A stretch of 64,000 nucleotides of DNA from Janibacter sp. DB-40. GTDB taxonomy: Bacteria > Actinomycetota > Actinomycetes > Actinomycetales > Dermatophilaceae. A model generated the notes under the pieces. The model was not told the origin of the DNA. It did not search any database and saw only the letters and a program-made list of their open reading frames with translations. Both the position numbers and the translations under genes were made by a program. Numbering within the stretch: the first letter of the stretch is position 1; every line of letters starts with the position of its first letter. The stretch is from assembly GCF_029510815.1 (NCBI RefSeq), contig NZ_CP120360.1:3162001-3226000 (forward strand), in the 5' to 3' direction. Shown here in pieces: positions 26,424 to 34,457 of this stretch.

Positions 26424-26975
26424 ATGAACGACCTGACCGGCAAGAGGATCGCTGTGCTGCTCGCCAACTCCGGCGTGGAGCAGGCCGAGCTCACCACCCC
26501 GTGGCAGGCGCTCGGCGACGCCGGCGCCCAGATGACCCTCATCGCTCCGGAGAAGGGCGAGGTCCAGGCCTTCAACAACGACGTCGAGAAGGGAGACACC
26601 TTCCAAGCCGACGTCAGCATCGCCGACGTGAAGGCCGGCGACTACGACGCCCTGGTGCTGCCGGGAGGCACCACCAATGCCGACCGGTTGCGGATGGACT
26701 CTGACGCCGTCGCCTTCGTCAAGGCCATCGCCGAGGCCGGCACGCCGATCGCCTCGATCTGCCACGGCCCGTGGGCGCTGGTCGAGGCCGGAGTCGTCGA
26801 GGGCCGGACCCTGACCTCCTTCCCCTCGCTGCAGACGGACATCCGCAACGCGGGCGGCACCTGGGTCGACGAGGAGTCGGTCACCTGCACCGCCGGGAAC
26901 TTCACGCTCGTCACCAGCCGCAACCCCGGCGACCTCGACCCCTTCGTCGACTCCGCGGCGAAGGCCTTCGCCTGA
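26424..26975 (+). CDS. DJ-1/PfpI family protein (class I glutamine amidotransferase-like)
   Basis: 183 residues. The nucleophile elbow is ASICHGPWALVEAG (Cys-His), preceded by DYDALVLPGGTTNADRL with the conserved glycine loop, and an N-terminal VLLANSGVEQAELTTPWQAL bearing the acidic partner. This is the YhbO/PfpI subgroup, whose members are reported as glyoxalase-III or deglycase-type stress proteins. The ATG at 26424 follows AAGGAGA by 8 nt. Probably cotranscribed with the aconitase. Confidence 0.9.
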   Translation: MNDLTGKRIAVLLANSGVEQAELTTPWQALGDAGAQMTLIAPEKGEVQAFNNDVEKGDTFQADVSIADVKAGDYDALVLPGGTTNADRLRMDSDAVAFVKAIAEAGTPIASICHGPWALVEAGVVEGRTLTSFPSLQTDIRNAGGTWVDEESVTCTAGNFTLVTSRNPGDLDPFVDSAAKAFA

Positions 26976-27042
26976 CGGTCGACGCCCCCTTCGACCGGGC
27001 GGCCCCGCCGCTGTTGACAGCCCGCGCGGGCTGGCGGAACGT

Positions 27043-27078
27043 GACGGGTACCGGCTGCACCCGCAGCCGGTACCCGTC
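27043..27078 (+). terminator. Hairpin terminator after the aconitase/PfpI unit
   Basis: Perfect 16-bp stem GACGGGTACCGGCTGC / GCAGCCGGTACCCGTC with loop ACCC. No U-run. A 14-bp perfect palindrome, AGCCCGCGCGGGCT, lies just upstream at 27019-27032. Confidence 0.75.
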
Positions 27079-27112
27079 CTCCGCGTGAGGGCCGCGAGAA
27101 AGCAGTCTCCTG

Positions 27113-28837
27113 ATGCCACACCCGCAGACCGAGCCGAGCACCTCCCTTCGCGACCGGATGAAGCCGCGATCCCGCGAGGTCACCGACGGCCTGGAGAAGA
27201 CCGCGGCGCGCGGGATGCTGCGCGCGGTCGGCATGTCCGACGAGGACTTCGACAAGCCGCAGATCGGGATCGGCTCCAGCTGGAACGAGATCACCCCCTG
27301 CAACCTGTCCCTCCAGCGGCTGGCCGCCGCGGCCAAGGACGGGGTGCGCGAGGAGATGGGCGTGCCGATGGAGTTCGGCACGATCTCGGTCTCCGACGGG
27401 ATCTCGATGGGCCACGTCGGGATGCACTACTCGCTCGTCTCCCGCGAGGTCATCGCCGACTCCGTCGAGACGGTGATGCAGGCCGAGCGCCTCGACGGGT
27501 CGGTGCTCCTGGCCGGCTGCGACAAGTCGCTGCCCGGGATGATGATGGCGGCCGCCCGGCTGGGGCTGGCCTCGACCTTCGTCTACGCCGGCACCGCCCT
27601 GCCGGGCCTGGCCCACATGCTCGACGGGTCCGACCGGGAGATCACGATCATCGACGCCTTCGAGGCCGTCGGTGCCTGCCAGGCCGGGACGATGGCGCGC
27701 GAGGACGTCGAGACGGTCGAGCGTTCCTTCTGCCCGGGTGAGGGCGCGTGCGCCGGGATGTACACGGCGAACACGATGGCGAGCATGGGCGAGGCCCTCG
27801 GGCTCTCGCTGCCGGGCAGCGCCTCACCGCCCTCGGCCGACAAGCGCCGCACCGTCATCGCGCGCGAGTCCGGGGCGGCCGCGGTGCGGATGCTCCGCGA
27901 CGGGATCACCGTCCGCGACATCCTCACGATCGAGGCCTTCGAGAACGCCATCACCGTGCTCATGTCGCTCGGCGGCTCGACGAATGCCGTGCTGCACCTG
28001 CTCGCGATCGCCAACGAGGCCGGGGTGCCGTTGACCCTGGACCACTTCGACGAGATCGCCGGGCGCACACCGGTGCTCGCCGACGTCAAGCCCTTCGGGA
28101 AGCACGTGATGCGCGATGTCGACCACGTCGGCGGCATCCCCGTCGTCATGCGGGTGCTGCTCGACGCCGGCCTGCTGCACGGCGACGCGATGACGGTCAC
28201 CGGTCGCACCGTGGCGCAGAACCTCGCGCACCTCGACCCGCCACTGCCCGACGGGTCGGTCCTGCACACGGCCGCCACGCCCTACCGCGCGACCGGCGGG
28301 CTGGCCGTGCTCCGCGGCAGCTTCGCCCCGGATGGCGCCATCGCCAAGGCGGCCGGCTTCTCCTACGACACCTTCCGGGGCCCGGCCCGGGTCTTCGAGG
28401 GCGAGCGCGACGCGCTGGACGCCCTCGCCGAGGGGACCATCGAGCCCGGGTGCGTCGTCGTCATCCGGCAGGAGGGGCCGCAGGGCGGACCCGGCATGCG
28501 CGAGATGCTCGCGATCACCGGCGCGATCAAGGGTGCGGGTCTGGGCGCCTCGACCCTGCTCGTCACGGACGGTCGCTTCTCCGGCGGCACGACCGGCAAC
28601 TGCATCGCCCACGTCGCCCCCGAGACGATGGACGCCGGCCCGATCGGCCTGGTCCGGGACGGCGACACCATCTCCCTCGACCTGACCGCCAGGCGCCTCG
28701 ACCTCGAGGTCGACGAGGCCGAGCTCGCCGTCCGCCGCGCCGACTGGGTCAAGCCGCCCATGACGAGCACCGGCATCCTCGCCAAGTACGCCGCCCTCGT
28801 AGGCTCCGCCTCGCAGGGGGCGGTCTGCCTGCCGTGA
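27113..28837 (+). CDS. ilvD: Dihydroxy-acid dehydratase
   Basis: 574 residues, full length for IlvD/Edd. Landmarks: [28 protein letters not shown] and [18 protein letters not shown] (the Fe-S cysteines), [15 protein letters not shown], and [18 protein letters not shown] near the end. It catalyses the third common step of valine, leucine and isoleucine synthesis, dehydrating dihydroxy acids to 2-keto acids. The ATG has no strong Shine-Dalgarno. TTGACA at 27014 may be a -35 box but no good -10 follows. It is not linked to other ilv genes here. Confidence 0.95.
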   Translation: MPHPQTEPSTSLRDRMKPRSREVTDGLEKTAARGMLRAVGMSDEDFDKPQIGIGSSWNEITPCNLSLQRLAAAAKDGVREEMGVPMEFGTISVSDGISMGHVGMHYSLVSREVIADSVETVMQAERLDGSVLLAGCDKSLPGMMMAAARLGLASTFVYAGTALPGLAHMLDGSDREITIIDAFEAVGACQAGTMAREDVETVERSFCPGEGACAGMYTANTMASMGEALGLSLPGSASPPSADKRRTVIARESGAAAVRMLRDGITVRDILTIEAFENAITVLMSLGGSTNAVLHLLAIANEAGVPLTLDHFDEIAGRTPVLADVKPFGKHVMRDVDHVGGIPVVMRVLLDAGLLHGDAMTVTGRTVAQNLAHLDPPLPDGSVLHTAATPYRATGGLAVLRGSFAPDGAIAKAAGFSYDTFRGPARVFEGERDALDALAEGTIEPGCVVVIRQEGPQGGPGMREMLAITGAIKGAGLGASTLLVTDGRFSGGTTGNCIAHVAPETMDAGPIGLVRDGDTISLDLTARRLDLEVDEAELAVRRADWVKPPMTSTGILAKYAALVGSASQGAVCLP

Positions 28838-28857
28838 CGGTGGTACCCGTGGTCGGC

Positions 28858-28937
28858 GGGTTCCACAGGTCTCCGACTGAGCAGCGGAAGGGGGCCGCCC
28901 CCGTCAGGCGGGGAACCCGGCGGCGGGTGCACCGCCG
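28858..28937 (+). promoter_or_regulatory. Structured leader of the DMT transporter gene
   Basis: The 100-nt gap after ilvD can fold. A closing stem pairs GGGTTCC (28858-28864) with GGAACCC (28912-28918), an inner hairpin is formed by GGGGG / CCCCC (around 28890-28902), and a last hairpin CGGCGG-GTGCA-CCGCCG (28921-28937) abuts the ATG and leaves no free Shine-Dalgarno. It matches no riboswitch class I recognise. Confidence 0.4.
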
Positions 28938-29792
28938 ATGACCGTGCCCCTCGGCGTCCAGGGCGTCCTGCTGCTCGTGCTCGCCACTGCCGTCCTGCAC
29001 GCGGCGTGGAACGCCATGGCCAAGTCGGTCGGCGACCGGTGGGTCTCGTCGGCGCTCATCGGCACGGCCAACGGGGTCGTCGGGCTGGTGCTCGTGAGCT
29101 TCTTCGGTGTGCCCGCGGCCGAGTCGTGGCCCTACCTCGTGGCCTCCGCGCTGCTGCAGGCGGCCTACCTCGTCCTGCTGACCCACACCTATGCCCACGG
29201 TGACCTCTCGCGGCTCTACCCCATCGCGCGCGGCACCTCGCCGGTGGTGGTCACGATGATCGCGGTGGGACTCCTCGGGGAGCGCCTGAGCCTGCTCTCG
29301 TGGCTCGGTCTGGGGGTGCTCGTGGCCGGCATCGTGCTCCTCGCCGGCGCTCGCGGGCTCCCCCGGGCCGACACCGGCCTGGTCCTCGCCGTGTGCACGG
29401 GACTGGTCATCGCCGCCTACAGCCTCAGCGACGGGGTGGGCGTACGGATGGCGGGGAACACCGGGGCGTACATCGGCTGGATGTTCGCTCTGCAGGGCCC
29501 GGTCCTGCTGTTGGTGTGCCGATGGCAGGCAGGTCGCTCCTTCTGGGGGCGGATGCGCACACACGCACCGATCGGCCTGCTCGGCGGGTTGCTCGCGGTG
29601 ATCGCCTACGGCACGACGGTGTGGGCCCAGAGCCGGGCACCCCTGGCTCTGGTCGCCGGACTGCGCGAGACGAGCGTGGTGTGGGCAGCCCTCATCGGTG
29701 GGCTCGTCCTGCGTGAGCGGCTGACCGCGATCGAGCGGCTGGCCGTGCTGGTCGTCGCCGCCGGTGCCGTCGCCCTGCAGGTGGGCGCCTGA
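28938..29792 (+). CDS. EamA/DMT-family transporter
   Basis: 284 residues with ten predicted helices in two five-helix EamA halves. The first half includes LHAAWNAMAKSVGDRW and RLYPIARGTSPVVVTMIAVGLLGERLS (G-E-R after helix 4), the second YGTTVWAQSRAPLALVAGLRETSVVWAALIGGLVLRERL. The family exports amino acids or other small metabolites; adjacency to ilvD makes a branched-chain metabolite possible but unproven. No Shine-Dalgarno is free because a hairpin ends directly at the ATG. Confidence 0.88.
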   Translation: MTVPLGVQGVLLLVLATAVLHAAWNAMAKSVGDRWVSSALIGTANGVVGLVLVSFFGVPAAESWPYLVASALLQAAYLVLLTHTYAHGDLSRLYPIARGTSPVVVTMIAVGLLGERLSLLSWLGLGVLVAGIVLLAGARGLPRADTGLVLAVCTGLVIAAYSLSDGVGVRMAGNTGAYIGWMFALQGPVLLLVCRWQAGRSFWGRMRTHAPIGLLGGLLAVIAYGTTVWAQSRAPLALVAGLRETSVVWAALIGGLVLRERLTAIERLAVLVVAAGAVALQVGA

Positions 29793-29810
29793 CTCCGTCG
29801 ACTCCGACGG

Positions 29811-29838
29811 GCATGTCCCCGCCCAACCCGGGTAGGGC
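29811..29838 (+). promoter_or_regulatory. Putative sigmaB/sigmaF-like promoter, GCATG-N14-GGGTAG, of fdhA
   Basis: GCATG 29811-29815, GGGTAG 29830-29835, 14-nt spacer, 33 nt before the ATG at 29871. Same boxes and spacing as at 1341 and 24396. Confidence 0.5.
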
Positions 29839-29870
29839 CATGACCTGCATCACAACGAGAGGAGTCGACG

Positions 29871-31010
29871 ATGAAGGCCGTGGTCTACCAGGGGCCGTAC
29901 GACGTGGCGGTCCAGGACGTGGAGGACGCACGCATCGAGGACCCGACCGACGCACTGGTGCGGATCACCACCACCGCCATCTGCGGGTCCGACCTGCACA
30001 TGTACGAGGGCCGGACCGACGCCGAGCCGGGCATCACCTTCGGCCACGAGAACATGGGGATCGTCGAGGAGGTCGGCCCGGGCGTCGTCTCGGTCCGCAA
30101 GGGCGACCGTGTGGTGATGCCGTTCAATGTCGCCTGCGGGTTCTGCGACAACTGCCGGGCCGGCAAGAGCGCCTTCTGCCTGACCGTGAACCCTCCCGGT
30201 GCGGGAGGCGCCTACGGCTACGTGGGCATGGGGCCCTACCCGGGCGGCCAGGCCGAGTACCTGCGGGTCCCCTTCGCCGACTACAACTGCGTCCCCCTAC
30301 CCGAGGGCTCCGAACACGAGCAGGACTTCGCCCTGCTCGCCGACATCTTCCCCACCGGGTACCACGCCACCGAGCTGGCCGGCGTGCGTCCGGGGGACAC
30401 GGTCGCCGTCTACGGCGCCGGGCCCGTCGGGCTGATGGCGACGTACTCGGCCCTGCTGCGGGGCGCCAGCCGGGTCTTCACCGTTGACAAGCTGGCGGAC
30501 CGCCTCGATCTGGCGGCCCGGATCGGCGCGCAGCCGATCGACTTCACCAAGGGCGACCCGGCGCAGCAGATCGCCGATGAGCTGCACGCCCCGGGTGTCG
30601 ACCGGGGCATCGACGCGGTCGGGTACCAGGCCACGGCCGAAGGGGGCGAGGAGCAGCCCGCGATCGTGCTCAACCAGCTGGTCGAGACGGTCCGCTCGAC
30701 CGGGTCGATCGGGGTCGTGGGGCTGTACCTGCCCTCCGACCCGGGCGCACCCAACGAGCACGCCGCGAAGGGGGAGCTGCTGTTCAAGGTCGGGCGCTAC
30801 TTCGAGAAGGGCCAGACCATGGGCACCGGTCAGGCCGACGCCAAGCAGTACGCACACTTCCTCCGTGACCTGATCGTCGCCGGTCGGGCCGAGCCGAGCT
30901 TCGTCGTGTCCCACGAGCTGCCCCTCACGGATGCGCCGGACGCCTACGAGAAGTTCGACAACCGCGAAGAGGGGTACTCCAAGGTGCTGCTGCAGCCCGG
31001 CCGGAAGTGA
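29871..31010 (+). CDS. fdhA: Glutathione-independent formaldehyde dehydrogenase (zinc alcohol dehydrogenase family)
   Basis: 379 residues. Catalytic zinc ligands C38 (AICGSDLHMYEG) and H59/E60 (GITFGHENMG); structural zinc cysteines C89, C92, C95 and C103 (CGFCDNCRAGKSAFC); NAD fold VAVYGAGPVGLMATYSALLRGA. The insert RGIDAVGYQATAEGG and the end FDNREEGYSKVLLQPG match the glutathione-independent formaldehyde dehydrogenase/dismutase group, which carries tightly bound NAD. AGGAG lies 6 nt before the ATG. Role: detoxifying formaldehyde or other aldehydes. Confidence 0.88.
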   Translation: MKAVVYQGPYDVAVQDVEDARIEDPTDALVRITTTAICGSDLHMYEGRTDAEPGITFGHENMGIVEEVGPGVVSVRKGDRVVMPFNVACGFCDNCRAGKSAFCLTVNPPGAGGAYGYVGMGPYPGGQAEYLRVPFADYNCVPLPEGSEHEQDFALLADIFPTGYHATELAGVRPGDTVAVYGAGPVGLMATYSALLRGASRVFTVDKLADRLDLAARIGAQPIDFTKGDPAQQIADELHAPGVDRGIDAVGYQATAEGGEEQPAIVLNQLVETVRSTGSIGVVGLYLPSDPGAPNEHAAKGELLFKVGRYFEKGQTMGTGQADAKQYAHFLRDLIVAGRAEPSFVVSHELPLTDAPDAYEKFDNREEGYSKVLLQPGRK

Positions 31011-31226
31011 CGGCCTCGCCGCCGTTCCGGCGCACCGACACCTCGTGGGGAGGTTGGTGAACACTCCCCGCGGGCGTACTGACCAACTCCTTGCCGACTG
31101 TTCCTCCGGATGAGGGTCGCGACGTCGCAGACGTCCATCCGCGGGTCAGGGCCGGTTCACACACCTTCGTGACCGTGGGTCGCGGCCGCAGACCGCGGCC
31201 CGTGCCCACACACGAAGGACATCACC

Positions 31227-33032
31227 ATGCCCCTGTTCAGGACACGTGCCCTCGCACCTGTCACCACCGGAACCCTCGCTCTCTGCCTCACTGCCACCTT
31301 GGCGGCACCCACTGCGACAGCCGCGCCCTCGCTCCCTTCGCAGGAGGGCGGGAGCAGCTGGGCCGAGACGGCCTACCGCGGTGAGGTCGAGGTCGTCGAC
31401 GGCACCGACGAGGACCAGAACGTCCTCGACGGTGTCGTCTTCGACGACCGCAACCGCAACTCCAGCCAGGACCGCGGTGAGCGCGGCATCCCGGGAGTGC
31501 AGGTCTCCAACGGCCGGCAGGTCGTCACGACCGACGCCAAGGGCGGTTACGAGCTGCCCGTCGACGACAACACCAACGTCTTCGTCACCCAGCCCGCCGG
31601 CTACGAGGTCCCCGTCGACGAGCACAACATCGCGCAGTTCTCCTACGCCCACCTGCCCGAGGGCTCCCCGGAGCTGAGGTACGGCGGCATCGAGCCCACC
31701 GGACCGACCCCCGACGCGGTGAACTTCCCCCTCGCCCGCTCCACCGCCACCAAGAAGTCGCAGCAGAACTGCATCATGGGCGGCGACATCCAGACCTACA
31801 ACCAGACCGAGGTCGAGTACGCCCGCGCGGGAGCCTTCACCGACCTCGCTCAGCGCACCGACTACGCGAGCTGCGGCGCCCTCTTCCTCGGGGACATCGT
31901 CGGTGACGACCTGTCGCTGTACCCGCGGACCCGTGAGCTGACGAGCATGATCAACGGCCCCGCCCGCCTCCTGCCCGGCAACCACGACCTCGACTACGAC
32001 GCCGCGGACAGCGAGCACCGCTTCGACACCTACCGCTCGCAGTTCGGCCCGGACTACTACTCCTACGATGTCGGCGACCTGCACATCGTGGCGCTGGACT
32101 CGGTGCAGTACCGCGCCGGGGAGCGCTACTCCGGCGGGCTCGGCGAGGAGCAGCTGGAGTGGCTGCGCCAGGACGTCGCGCAGGTCCCGAAGGACAAGAC
32201 CGTCGTCCTCGCCGCGCACATCCCGCTGCTGAACTTCAACGACCAGACCCTCACCCAGCACCAGGTCGCGGAGATCAACCAGATCCACGAGATCGTCTCC
32301 GGCCACGAGGCGGTCGCCTTCGGTGGCCACAGCCACACGACGGAGTTCATGCGGGAGGGTGACTCCACGCAGGGGTGGGCCGAGGTGATGGGTGTCGAGG
32401 AGCTGCCCTTCGACCACATCACCGCCGGCGCGATCTCCGGTGACTGGTACTCCGGGCGGATCACCGACCAGGGCATCCCGACCGCGCTCCAGCGCGACGG
32501 CGCCCGCCCCGGGGTGCTGACGCTCGAGTCACGTCCGGAGGCGCTCACCGACCGCTTCACCGTCACCGGTGAGGACGACTCGGTCCAGATGGCCGTCGGG
32601 GTGAACTCGCCGCGCTACCGCGAGTGGTTCGAGGCCAACCGGGACAACGGCGGCAGCGCCCCGGCCTTCGAGGACCCCACGGTGGTCTCCGCTGCGGACC
32701 TCGCCGAGACCACCTACCTCACCGCCAACGTCTTCGCCGGCTCGACCGGGACCGAGGTCACCGTCGCGATCGACGGCGGGGAGGCGAAGGGGGCGCAGCG
32801 CACCCAGTCGATGACCGGCGAGGCCCGGAAGATCGGCGCCCTGTGGTCCGACCCGGTCGCCGTCCAGGAGCAGCTGGTCCACGGCGGCAGCGTCGCCGAG
32901 AGCAGCATGCACATCTGGCGATCGGCGCTCCCGGCCGACCTCGCCGCCGGTGAGCACACCGCGACGGTGACGAGCACCGACCGCGACGGGACGGTCAGCA
33001 CGGAGACGATCGAGTTCACCGTCACCGACTGA
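31227..33032 (+). CDS. Secreted calcineurin-like metallophosphoesterase
   Basis: 601 residues. A signal peptide (about 1-33, ending TATAAPS) precedes an SdrD-B-like beta domain (NVLDGVVFDDRNRNSSQDRGE, about 65-165), the metallophosphoesterase core with GGDIQ, LGDIVGDD, LPGNHDLDYD, AAHIPL and GGHSH (about 175-375), and a C-terminal beta domain (about 400-600). This three-part order matches the MetallophosN/Metallophos/MetallophosC architecture. It would hydrolyse phosphoesters outside the cell. AAGGAC precedes the ATG; a strong hairpin follows. A GTTCAC half-site upstream hints at Pho control but is weak. Confidence 0.9.
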   Translation: MPLFRTRALAPVTTGTLALCLTATLAAPTATAAPSLPSQEGGSSWAETAYRGEVEVVDGTDEDQNVLDGVVFDDRNRNSSQDRGERGIPGVQVSNGRQVVTTDAKGGYELPVDDNTNVFVTQPAGYEVPVDEHNIAQFSYAHLPEGSPELRYGGIEPTGPTPDAVNFPLARSTATKKSQQNCIMGGDIQTYNQTEVEYARAGAFTDLAQRTDYASCGALFLGDIVGDDLSLYPRTRELTSMINGPARLLPGNHDLDYDAADSEHRFDTYRSQFGPDYYSYDVGDLHIVALDSVQYRAGERYSGGLGEEQLEWLRQDVAQVPKDKTVVLAAHIPLLNFNDQTLTQHQVAEINQIHEIVSGHEAVAFGGHSHTTEFMREGDSTQGWAEVMGVEELPFDHITAGAISGDWYSGRITDQGIPTALQRDGARPGVLTLESRPEALTDRFTVTGEDDSVQMAVGVNSPRYREWFEANRDNGGSAPAFEDPTVVSAADLAETTYLTANVFAGSTGTEVTVAIDGGEAKGAQRTQSMTGEARKIGALWSDPVAVQEQLVHGGSVAESSMHIWRSALPADLAAGEHTATVTSTDRDGTVSTETIEFTVTD

Positions 33033-33062
33033 TCCGCCATCGCGCCCAGCGGTGTTGTGCGC

Positions 33063-33090
33063 GCCCGTGTCCCGGTGTCGGGACACGGGC
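33063..33090 (+). terminator. Hairpin terminator after the phosphoesterase gene
   Basis: Perfect 12-bp stem GCCCGTGTCCCG / CGGGACACGGGC with GTGT loop, 30 nt after the stop codon. Confidence 0.8.
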
Positions 33091-33127
33091 GTCGCCTCAG
33101 CCGTCGGGTATCGCGCCTCGCGATACG

Positions 33128-33133
33128 TAGGCT
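33128..33133 (+). promoter_or_regulatory. -10 box TAGGCT, leaderless promoter
   Basis: TAGGCT lies 6 nt before the GTG at 33140. Confidence 0.45.
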
Positions 33134-33139
33134 GCGGCC

Positions 33140-33772
33140 GTGGACACCGGTACCCGCCGCTGGCTCGTCGCCCTGGCCGTCGGTGCGGGCGTGGGGATCG
33201 TCGCGTGGCTGAGCAACCTCACGACCGAGGCGCAGATGGCCGGTGGGGACCGGGTGTGGTGGGGGGTACGGACCTTCGTCAGCCGGGTCGTCAACAGCGG
33301 CACGGTCTGGGCGGGCCTGCCCGTCCTCGCCGGGTGGATCGTGCGACGCCCGACCCACGCGGTCCTCGCCGGCGTGGTCGTCAGCGAGGTCGCGCTCGTA
33401 GTCCACTACGCCGTCGGGTCACTCACCGGCACGATGCCGTGGGCGAGCTGGGCCGACAACTGGTACTGGTTCGTCGCGGCGGTCCTGCTCTGCGCGCCGC
33501 TCGGGCTCGTGGGCGCCGCGGCCCACCGGCGTGACCTGTGGGGACTCGCCTGCCGCCTCGTCGTGCCGGTCGGGGCCATCACCGAGTCGCTGACCTCGCA
33601 CCTGCTCCGCCCCGGCTTCTCCGTCGATCTCGCGGACCGGGTCGCCTCGGTGGCCGCCGGGAGCGTCCTCCTGGTCGGCGGGGTCGTCGGTGCCCTGCTC
33701 GTGCTGTGCTCCTGGTGGCGCAGCGGACGGAGCGATCACCGTGCCGCCACCCGCGCCGGCAGCCCGGGGTAG
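33140..33772 (+). CDS. Integral membrane protein of unknown function
   Basis: 210 residues with about five membrane helices (for example WLVALAVGAGVGIVAWLSN near the start and SVLLVGGVVGALLVLCSWW at the end), plus VWAGLPVLAGWIVRRPTHAVLAG, an arrangement common in actinobacterial membrane proteins without assigned function. The GTG start is leaderless. No enzymatic motif. It stands alone. Confidence 0.75.
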   Translation: MDTGTRRWLVALAVGAGVGIVAWLSNLTTEAQMAGGDRVWWGVRTFVSRVVNSGTVWAGLPVLAGWIVRRPTHAVLAGVVVSEVALVVHYAVGSLTGTMPWASWADNWYWFVAAVLLCAPLGLVGAAAHRRDLWGLACRLVVPVGAITESLTSHLLRPGFSVDLADRVASVAAGSVLLVGGVVGALLVLCSWWRSGRSDHRAATRAGSPG

Positions 33773-33835
33773 CCTCCCTCGCGATCGGCCGCCGCGTCGC
33801 TCGCCGCCCGAGCGGCGCGGGCCAGCGGAGCATGG

Positions 33836-33878
33836 GGGGCAGCGAAGGCGTCCGCGCGGGGCAGCGAAGGCGTCCGCG
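33836..33878. repeat. Two tandem copies of a 22-nt unit
   Basis: The unit beginning GGGGCAGCGAAGGCGTCCGC occurs at 33836-33857 and again at 33858-33878 with no gap. It is intergenic; probably a simple duplication. Confidence 0.75.
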
Positions 33879-33984
33879 TTGGCTGCGCAGACGCCACCGG
33901 GGTGGTGACCGGCTCGCCACGAGCGCTCACGCGCTCACCCGGGGCGCCTCCCCCTTCGCTGTCTCGGGCTGCGCCGGCATTGCG

Positions 33985-33990
33985 TATGGT
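33985..33990 (+). promoter_or_regulatory. -10 box TATGGT, leaderless promoter
   Basis: TATGGT lies 6 nt before the ATG at 33997; best TANNNT match of the leaderless group. Confidence 0.5.
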
Positions 33991-33996
33991 CGTGGC

Positions 33997-34239
33997 ATGT
34001 CCGATCAGACCCGCCGCATCCTCGCCATCATCCTCGCCCTGGCGATGGTCGGCAGCCTCGCCGCGGGGATGATCTCCAGCTTCGCCGGAGCGGCTGCGAG
34101 CAGCGCGCCACATGGGACCAACCCCGGCTCCGTCCACGACGAGGCCCTAGCTGAGATGGACTTCGGCCCGACGCGGGGCGCAGCTGGTCGGACCGTCGTG
34201 GCAGACGTCGACGCCCCGCTCGTGCTCATCGCCGCGTAG
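33997..34239 (+). CDS. Small membrane or secreted protein, unknown
   Basis: 80 residues. One hydrophobic helix (RILAIILALAMVGSLAAGMISSFAG, residues about 6-30) follows a short charged start MSDQTRR, then a low-complexity tail. It could be a single-pass membrane peptide or a secreted peptide. Support comes from the leaderless promoter and the typical N-terminus; the C-terminal 45 residues look less gene-like. No relatives recognised. Confidence 0.5.
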   Translation: MSDQTRRILAIILALAMVGSLAAGMISSFAGAAASSAPHGTNPGSVHDEALAEMDFGPTRGAAGRTVVADVDAPLVLIAA

Positions 34240-34421
34240 GCGCCCCAGCGGGGACCATCCGCTGACCGTGGGGTGAATCATCTCGGGGCTGGGTTGAGCG
34301 CCTGCGGGCCCGGACCCGTAGTCGTGGAGCTGCTCGCCGTGGGCCGGCAGCACCCCGGCGCCCTTGGAGGGGCGGGAGCACCTCGGAGCCTGGGATCGGG
34401 GCGCCCGTGGGCATGCCTTCG

Positions 34422-34443
34422 AGCCCTTCCTTGGGGAAGGGCT
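34422..34443 (-). terminator. Hairpin terminator after the HNH gene
   Basis: Perfect 9-bp stem AGCCCTTCC / GGAAGGGCT with TTGG loop, 15 nt beyond the stop of the minus-strand DUF222-HNH gene. Confidence 0.65.
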
Positions 34444-34457
34444 GTGGGGCGGGGTCG

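Noticed and set aside
22040..26620. A 1526-codon open frame on the minus strand across the aconitase and mnhA genes
   Set aside because: It runs antisense to the aconitase and out of frame in mnhA; the translation is Arg/Pro/Gly-rich with no domain. Long shadow frames are expected in DNA of this G+C content.
27014..27042. Promoter of ilvD at TTGACA
   Set aside because: The -35 match is perfect but no acceptable -10 follows at 16-18 nt, and the predicted start would fall inside the terminator hairpin.
28858..28937. Known riboswitch (glycine, TPP, cobalamin or guanidine) before the DMT gene
   Set aside because: Individual short stretches recall these classes, but none of their conserved cores is present in order.
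31050..31170. PHO box for the secreted phosphoesterase
   Set aside because: GTTCAC-like half-sites occur but not as the two or more 11-bp direct repeats PhoP needs.
33538..34239. A 233-codon plus-strand frame covering the end of the membrane-protein gene
   Set aside because: It overlaps the 33140-33772 gene in another frame and crosses the tandem repeat; only its last 81 codons, from the leaderless ATG at 33997, look like a gene.
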